Assembly: GCA_900491605.1 (NCBI GenBank)
Contig: UESW01004423.1
Location: forward strand, 112,623 to 176,622
Source of the DNA: Calamus simplicifolius
Taxonomy: Eukaryota; Streptophyta; Magnoliopsida; Arecales; Arecaceae
Direction of reading: 5' to 3'
Length of the DNA stretch: 64,000 nucleotides
Positions 58,020-64,000 of the stretch are shown here, one piece after another; the stretch's first letter is position 1, and each line of letters begins with the position of its first letter. The position numbers were made by a program, and so were the translations under genes. Below the pieces are notes generated by a model that saw nothing but the letters and a program-made list of their open reading frames with translations, ran no database searches and was not told the origin of the DNA.

Positions 58020-58332
58020 TCACAGGGGATTGTTATTTTCTTAGGAGCCGCTGAGCCCTCCCCTCGCTGCAGAGCCGGCTCGCCTACTAGTTGCTTAAGG
58101 GACGCCACCTGCTTCTCCAATCGGCTATTAGCCTCGTGGAGTAGCACAATCTCCCTGGTAGAGACAACCATGTATTGCTCGACCGCCTTTTGAAGTTGCT
58201 CGTGACTTGCAAACGATGATGCCAGGACTCCCCCGTTAATGGTTATTCTAGTAGGCCCCTACGGGTCCCCCAACGGGCATTGACGCTGTTAACTGGTGCC
58301 CCGACTGATCTCCCTTCATCCTCGGAAGCCAT
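58020..58332 (-). pseudogene. Small antisense gene of Tat elements (second copy in element B)
   Basis: ATG at 58332 opens MASEDEGRSVGAPVNSVNAR. After frame breaks near 58260, pieces related to VTINGGVLASSFASHEQLQK continue into STREIVLLHEANSRLEKQVA and GEPALQRGEGSAAPKK. One base is missing before the family stop (TGA at 58022-58020). A TATA-like TTAAATACC is at about 58415-58408, some 78 bp upstream. It is clearly diverged from the copy at 55094, so the duplication within the element is old. It lies downstream of the PF04195-type gene on the same strand. Confidence 0.5.
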
Positions 58333-58906
58333 CTTGCTATCACAGGTTTAGATAAACCAACAAAAGATCGTCAGAGGAAAGGGTTAGTGATAGCCTACCA
58401 CCCACTGGTATTTAACTGCTTCGAGCGAGTACCCTAATCATCCGAGCCATCGACTCCAACGCCACTGCCATAAAGCCTTGCCACGCATCGTCACTTCAGT
58501 GGCTGCTCACGGGAAGTGAAGAATCGCTCCCTCTTTACCAAAAAAGATAAGTAAATGATGGTGGGGAATTCAACTAACCCTCTTTTCGGGATCAGACTCC
58601 CTCCAAAGGCGCGCCCACTTTCTCACCTTGATCAGACCGAACTATCTAACTTCGGCTCCAACCGAGCTATTCTCGTATCTCGGTCATGCTCGATCTACCC
58701 TTGTACCTCGGCCTCGATCGAGATGTTTATTCAGGTCCGAGCTAAGTCGACCAAACAACACGGATAGGCCATGAGCTGCCCACGGTCGAAAGAAAACTTG
58801 AGACAAAAAACCATTCAAGAAAACAATCACGCAGAAGAAAAAGGTTCATTTCTTGAAAACGTCAACCGGGTTACAAGTTTGAAAGACAAAAACATACAGA
58901 TAACCC

Positions 58907-61895
58907 TTAAGAATCAGGGTTCGGAACGGCCCCAGCGGCCTCGGCAGCTTCCTCGATGACGTTCAGGGGAGCTTGACTTGTCTCACCCTTTTCAAACACT
59001 TGTTTCCCCGGTGGTATGACGAGTATGCCCTTCGGGAGCCGCGGGCACACTAACATCCGGAACAATGTCGAGATCGGTGTCCAAAACATCAATATATTCG
59101 TCGTCTTCATCCCCTGGGGAACAAGCCTCGAAAGTTTCAACATCCAAGAAGGAGAGGTCCCATTCTGGATGCTCCTTGGATATCTTACTTCGAGTCTCCT
59201 CTACACCAAGCTGGTAGGCGTCGACACAGGTTACATCTTGTTTGCCCTTGAGTAGAGTGAGCCGCATTTCAGTTTCAGCAACTTGACCCCGCAGTAAGGT
59301 AATCTGCTCCTCGGTCTCACTGACTCGCCTCTCGAGCTCTAAGTTCCTCCCTCGGCTAGATGCCAATTCCCCTTGCAGGGACTGCGTCTGACTCGGTTCT
59401 CCAGCTCTGCCTCCTTCATATGTAAAAATAGAATTAGCCATGCCACGATGAGCCAATAAAGGAAGCTAAAAAGGGGTAGTACCATACCTCCTCCTCCTGC
59501 CGAGCTAACCTCTTGGTCATCTCCTTGGCCTTGCCAATAGCCCTCTGTTTATTGGCCCTAACTTGCTGATCCTGCTCTTAAGGTCATTGATCTTCGACTG
59601 CCTACCATCGGCTTCCCCCCAGGCTTGGAGAGCTCTCTATCTAATTGGATTAGCTTTTCTTGGTGCCACTTGATGGTCGTCCCTGTCGGCGATACCATGG
59701 TTAAGTTGCCGCACCTTCTCCTCCAACTCGCCAAGCATTCTATTCAAGCGGTTTCTCTCCTCGATGGCCTCTCTCCTCTGCCTGCCCAGGCTTTCGCTAA
59801 ACTGTTTCTTGACAGTTTCCATTTCTCCGGAATGCCTGGACTTGATCCGCGATAACTCCAAGCATGTGTCATCGAACTTCACCAGGGGCCCGCATAGCTC
59901 TTTCACTTCAAGCCTTAGCTTGGACGCGTCATCTAGGGCAGCCTGATGCAGCACCCTCATCTTCTTTAAATTCTCGTGGGCAGTACCCAGAGCTTGCTCA
60001 AATGTATCAAACACCTCTGCTCACGATCGAAGCTCGGCGCTGACTCTCTTGGCCTGAACGACGGCCCCTGTTGCCAGACTCAAGTGCCAGCACAGTGCCC
60101 TAGTAACCAAAGCACTCTGCAGAATGAAACACAAGTGAGAGAAGCACGACCGAGCTAGTCAAAAAGCATTCGCTACTCGGGAGTAGTAACTCACCCGGGA
60201 GATGTAGGACCTGGCTAACCCCATGAGGGTGGAATTGTCGATCTCGGGGAGGAGGTGTACATCCTTCACCACATTCCGTTGGCCAAATGCGATGTCAACA
60301 AGATCTAGGTCTGTGAACTTATTCACCGAGGGATCCGCACTCGGGTACAGTACTAACCTCATTAGAGCAACGAACGCCACCTCGATGGCCAAGTCCGAGC
60401 TACTGGGCTGACTATCCCCGCCCGAAGGATCAATCTGGGCAACCTCCAACTGAGAAGCCTTTGACCTCTTGGCCTCCTCTAGCAGAATTCTAGCCTGGCC
60501 TTCCTCAGATAACTCGGCCAGCCCAAGTGCCAATTTTTCCAAAGCTTTGGTGGAGGAAGCTTCGGCTGCAAGATTCTTACCTTGCCCTAACCCCTCGTCC
60601 GACTTCCTTCCCTCGATCGCAGGCACCTGCTCCTCCCCTGCAGGCTCCACTAAGGCCTCAGTTTGTTTGTCAGTTTCCCCAACCTCTCCAGGAAGAGGTT
60701 CTCCAGCCGTAGGCTCCTCACGAGCCTCCACCACAGTCGACCCGACATCATTGCCACTGAATCCCTCCAGGGGGAGCCCTCCAATGGAAAGCTCATCTTG
60801 AGCCTCGACATTTGTGGTTGCTCCCTCTGTTCTCCTGCCAAGGCTAGAGACATCTCCTCACCCAGAGGAGCCCTCAGGGCATCGAACTCTGCTGTGCCGG
60901 CCATTGGCTCATCTTCCAAAGGAGGGGCTTCCGGACAAGCCAACGAGTCTCGTCCGGGCTATCTACTATTTCCATCACTGAAGGACAAGGGATCTCAGCA
61001 GTCCTCTTTGAGTCCTCCTCTGTTTTCAGCACCCCCGCTGTGGTTACCCCAACCTCCGACGAGTGCTCTTCGAAGAGGCGAGCCCTTTTTTAGGCTTGCG
61101 TTTCTCTCCACCGCTGCTCTCACTCGGGCGTTTGCTCATTCTTTTCTTTATGTGGCCCGATAGTTCAGACTTCTTGGCTGTAATGATAGATAACAATCGG
61201 TCAGACCGAGATATCTTTGCTCGAGTAAAAATCAATGGAAAAGCAAAAGGACTCACCATGTGGGTCGAGGGGGCTAAGCCCGGCGGCGAAGAGAGCCTCC
61301 TCGACAATAAATCATTAGCCAAAAACATCCTGCCATCACGAAGGACCTCCAAATCATCCTCCTCCTATTCAGATAGGTCGGATGTGCTTCCACATCCCGA
61401 ACAAAGTTTTCCATCCCCGGGGAAAATCAGAGCCGATGTTCCCCTCGGCAATAAAGAATCTGACCTTCAACTCCTTTATGGACGATGATTTGTTTGTTAT
61501 CGTCTTGAATGACCTTCGAGGTCCGATATAAGGCCACTCCGATTTTCTTCCAGATATCAAGTGGAAACAGGCACGAAAGAGAGGAAGAGTCGCCGTTACC
61601 TGAATCCGGGTACACATTAAGATAAACCCGATGACGCTGTGCCAACTGTTGGGAGCTACCATCGTCGGACAAACGTTGTAGAATATCATGATCTCCTTCA
61701 CCAAGGGATGCAGGGGAAATCGGAGGCCCGCCTTCAGGCTGTCTTCATAAAGAAAGACCCCGTTCTCCAGATCCTGCGAAACCCTATGCTTGGGCTCCGG
61801 TAATCTCAGAGAACGTTCGAGGGAATGCCGTACTGTTGATGTATTCTCCCCAAATCCTCGGCGCATCTCGAAGCCATGTCGTTGGGGCTTATCAT
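58907..61895 (-). pseudogene. Antisense spliced PF04195-type gene of element B with coiled-coil tail
   Basis: ATG at 61895 (MISPNDMASR) opens exon 1: EDLGRIHQQYGIP, then after a one-base loss RLPEPKHRVSQDLENGVFLY, GLRFPLHPLVKEIMIFYNVC and MVAPNSWHSVIGFILMC. More shifts lead to IGVALYRTSKVIQ and LEVLRDGRMFLANDLLS. Intron 1 runs from GTGAGT (about 61258) to CAG (61178). Exon 2 is low-complexity (KRMSKRPSESSGGEKRKPKK, then ARSYISR before GTGAGT near 60195). Exon 3 starts near 60113 after CAG with SALVTRALCWHLSLATGAVV, meets a TGA after AELRS, then a long coiled coil (EERNRLNRMLGELEEKVRQL). A last part ends VIEEAAEAAGAVPNPDS at 58907. Exon order and intron positions match element A. Confidence 0.72.
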
Positions 61896-62246
61896 TCTGC
61901 TAGTCGAGAGAAACACAAGCAAAATTACAGAGGAACGAAAGGGCGCTGTGAACATGAGCGGCACTATTTCGACTTTGCTTATTCCTAAGAAAACCGCCTT
62001 AAGAGAGAAGATAAGGCATCTTGACCGAGATGCCCAGAACTTCCATTATGAATGCCATGAAAATCAGGATTTGCTACGTGGTAATTTCCCAATCGTTGCC
62101 CCAAAGGGGCCTTACCCACAAAGGCACGGCGGCCATGCGGCATTGAATAGGGCATCATTGCGCAGGCTGTCAACTCCGGATCCCTCGTTCAAGTCATGCC
62201 ACCTGGAATTATACTCCCTATGCCCAAACCTACGCTTCAAACTAGG

Positions 62247-62259
62247 AGTGGGGGGCATG
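62247..62259 (+). other. Polypurine tract of element B
   Basis: AGTGGGGGGCATG directly before the 3' LTR, as in element C. Confidence 0.82.
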
Positions 62260-63541
62260 TGTTGAGGGGTAAAATCGTTATGCATCAATAATCGTGTTCA
62301 TGGCTAAGGCTAGCCTTGATTCCTACCGCTGTGCAACACCCGCTTAAGATAAATCAACCTCGGTAGGTCGGAGCGCTCTAGCCCCCACCGAGCCAAGGGT
62401 TCCCGAGGCACGAGCTATCGTCTATCGTCTATCGTCTATCATCTCTGGCCCCTAAAGCGAGCTATCGTCTCTCGGCCCCTCGAGCCGAGCTATCGTCTCT
62501 CGGTCCCTTCGGCCGAGCTATCATCTCTCGGCCCATCGAGCCGAGCTATCGTCTATCGTCCCTCGGGCCGAGCTATCGTCTCTCGGTCCCTCGAGCCGAG
62601 CTATCGTCTTTCGGCCCCTCGAGCTGAGCTATCGTCTCTCGGTCCCTTGGCCGAGCTATCGTCTATCGTCCCCTCGGGCTAAGCTATCGTCTCTCGGCCC
62701 CTCGAGCCAAGCTATCGTCTCTCGGCCCCTCGATCCGAGCTATCATCTCTCGGTCCCTTCGACCGAGCTATCGTCTCTCAGCCCCTCGAGCCGAGCTATC
62801 GTCTATCGTCCCCTCGGGCCGAGCTATCGTCTCTCGATCCCTCGAGCCGAGCTATCATCTCTCGGCCCCTCGAGCCGAGCTATCGTCTCTCGGCCCCTCG
62901 AGCCGAGTTATCGTCCATGTCTCCTGGCCCTAACTAAGCCATCCCATCACCCGCCCTTCTAGCCGATCTCTTCTATCACTCGGCCTAGCCCGAGCGATAC
63001 CTGTACCTCTCGGAATTTGCGAAAAAGCTTAAAATAGTAAGATTCTAAATGGAATCATATCCGAAAGTGGCCTAGAGCCCTGGAGCCTATGCCCCCACCA
63101 AATCTCGAGATGTCAACAAGCTCTCCCAGCCATCGATCCTCTAACTAACCAGATACGAATCCTACCGATCTCATAATAAACTGGATTCAGATCTCAACGG
63201 CCTTCGGACCCACGATGCTCCCAAGCAATCAGGTGATCCTTTATAAATACCACAGCCTCAGATCCCCTTAGGTACGCCATCTCTGATGCGCACACTCGCT
63301 CACTGCCTTTGCTTCCTCCATTACGCTCTGCACAGAGCCCTGGGAGAGACTCTTCAGCGAGAGCCTTCTCCTCATTTTTGTTGACTATCGATCTCCACTG
63401 ACTTGAGCATCGGAGGGTCTTCCGTAGAGGGCCACCCCCAATGCCCTTCGTGTGATGACTATTTTGCAGGTCTGCTCAGGAGGAAGCCCATCTCGAAGCC
63501 CGAACACGCCCAAGTCGGAGGGCAAGATTTCAGCAGCAACA
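62260..63541 (+). repeat. 3' LTR of element B
   Basis: 1,282 bp with the same termini as the 5' LTR. It is 253 bp longer, close to nine 28-bp units. TATA at about 63242. Confidence 0.93.
62410..62915. repeat. 28-bp tandem array, element B 3' LTR (expanded)
   Basis: About 17-18 units of GAGCTATCGTCTCTCGGCCC-CTCGAGCC, opening with a degenerate run of TCTATCG repeats. Confidence 0.9.
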
Positions 63542-63546
63542 GATTC
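63542..63546. repeat. Target site duplication of element B, right copy
   Basis: GATTC, followed by TTTTTCAGTTTGCTTCAAC, which matches the intron of SKP1-like copy 2 near 30994. Confidence 0.93.
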
Positions 63547-64000
63547 TTTTTCAGTTTGCTTCAACTTTGTAATGTTATCTTTCTATCAAAATTTATCCAT
63601 AGATCACGGATTCAATACTTATAAGTAGTTCTAGATAGGTATAATTTGAAACAACAATATCAAACCTAAAAATCGCAGAATCTCAAAGTATATATATAAA
63701 ATCCATGCAAGGTTAGAAATAAACGAATAGGGAAGGGCCAGGGCCCGGAGGATCTCACCGAAGGAGGTCGAGGAGGATGGCCAGGTCTACATCGATGAAA
63801 GAAGCATCCCAAGCCTTCATCTCGTTGTCACGTTTAGTAGCATTGCCGTCGTCGTCGCTGAGTGCCGTGGTGGCAGTGGCGTGCTTCTCGCAGTACTCGA
63901 TGACCTTGGCAAGGATCTTGCCATTGATGTTGGGGACAGGGACGTCATGGTTCGAGCAGCCATCGATAATGTCACCAAGCACAGGTGACTGCCTCGCCGT

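Larger units (their letters stand above)
46963..63541 (+). mobile_element. Element B: Tat-lineage Gypsy retrotransposon with antisense gene module
   Basis: The 16,579 bp insertion has GATTC duplications, LTRs at 46963-47991 and 62260-63541, a primer site, gag, pol, a 56-bp array, at least three antisense units and a polypurine tract. The dual RNase H, the TTGGCGC primer type and the opposite-strand genes between pol and the 3' LTR are Tat features described for this lineage. Gag-pol carries several frameshifts. It lies in the intron of SKP1-like copy 3, in the opposite direction to that gene. Confidence 0.94.
46456..64000 (-). pseudogene. SKP1-like gene copy 3, intron filled by element B, two lesions
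   Basis: Exon 1 (64000-63759, start beyond the window) encodes RQSPVLGDIIDGCSNHDVPV, KILAKVIEYCEKH and MKAWDASFIDVD. Exon 2 (46629-46456) encodes AAHFLVIESLLDLTCQKVAD, then GKSVEEIRRTFNIKNDLTP. The family is SKP1, the SCF adaptor. Lesion one: exon 1 ends LLDLLCG-type sequence as CTT CG before GTGAGA, one base short of copy 2's CTT-CTG pattern, so splicing would shift the frame. Lesion two: TAG at 46477 interrupts exon 2, and the next codons still spell HQWAFD then TGA (46456). The intron now spans 17.1 kb because element B sits in it; its remaining flanks match the intron of copy 2. Confidence 0.83.

Overview
This is nuclear DNA from a flowering plant. A monocot is likely; a palm-like genome would fit, but the window does not prove it. 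The evidence is a small family of SKP1-like genes with the usual plant intron position, buried in nested LTR retrotransposons of the Copia (Tork/Angela-like, SIRE-like) and Gypsy (Tekay and Tat) lineages, plus traces of LINE-1 and CACTA elements. There are no prokaryotic operons, CRISPR arrays or recognisable tRNA/rRNA genes.

Layout. 1-6378: a Copia element on the minus strand, with its 5' LTR at 4263-6378 and broken gag-pol at 1-2441. 6379-8470: the 3' end and 3' LTR of a plus-strand SIRE-like Copia element. 8475-9478 plus 20388-20511: a TG...CA-bounded LTR-like sequence split by element A. 9479-20382: element A, a complete minus-strand non-autonomous Gypsy/Tat-type element with target duplication GATCG; it has no gag-pol but carries a spliced gene on the opposite strand. 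20512-~27087: a truncated minus-strand Tekay (chromovirus) element. 27097-27590: exon 2 of a broken SKP1-like copy, followed by a CACTA end, a LINE-1 reverse transcriptase scrap and a solo Tat LTR (28592-29538). 30245-31628: the one apparently intact host gene, a two-exon SKP1-like gene on the minus strand. 33336-45787: element C, a minus-strand Tat element. 46456-64000: a second broken SKP1-like gene whose intron is filled by element B (46963-63541, plus strand, target duplication GATTC), a Tat element with gag-pol.

The host gene family encodes the SKP1 adaptor of SCF ubiquitin ligases. Copy 2 (30245-31628) keeps an open frame and splice sites. Copies 1 and 3 share a premature stop and are relics.

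The most interesting system is the set of genes carried antisense to the Tat elements, between pol and the 3' LTR. The first is a spliced gene with the domain known as 'putative gypsy type transposon' (PF04195) followed by a coiled coil; it is seen in A, B and C with matching intron positions. The second is a short gene of about 100 codons, seen three times (38180, 55094, 58332), each with an AT-rich TATA-like box about 65-80 bp upstream. A third TATA-led unit precedes a short ORF with repeated GERT motifs. All copies here carry lesions, but their shared design suggests the elements carry a cargo module transcribed towards gag-pol. The Tat LTRs also carry their own tandem arrays, which differ between families and, in B, between the two LTRs of one insertion.
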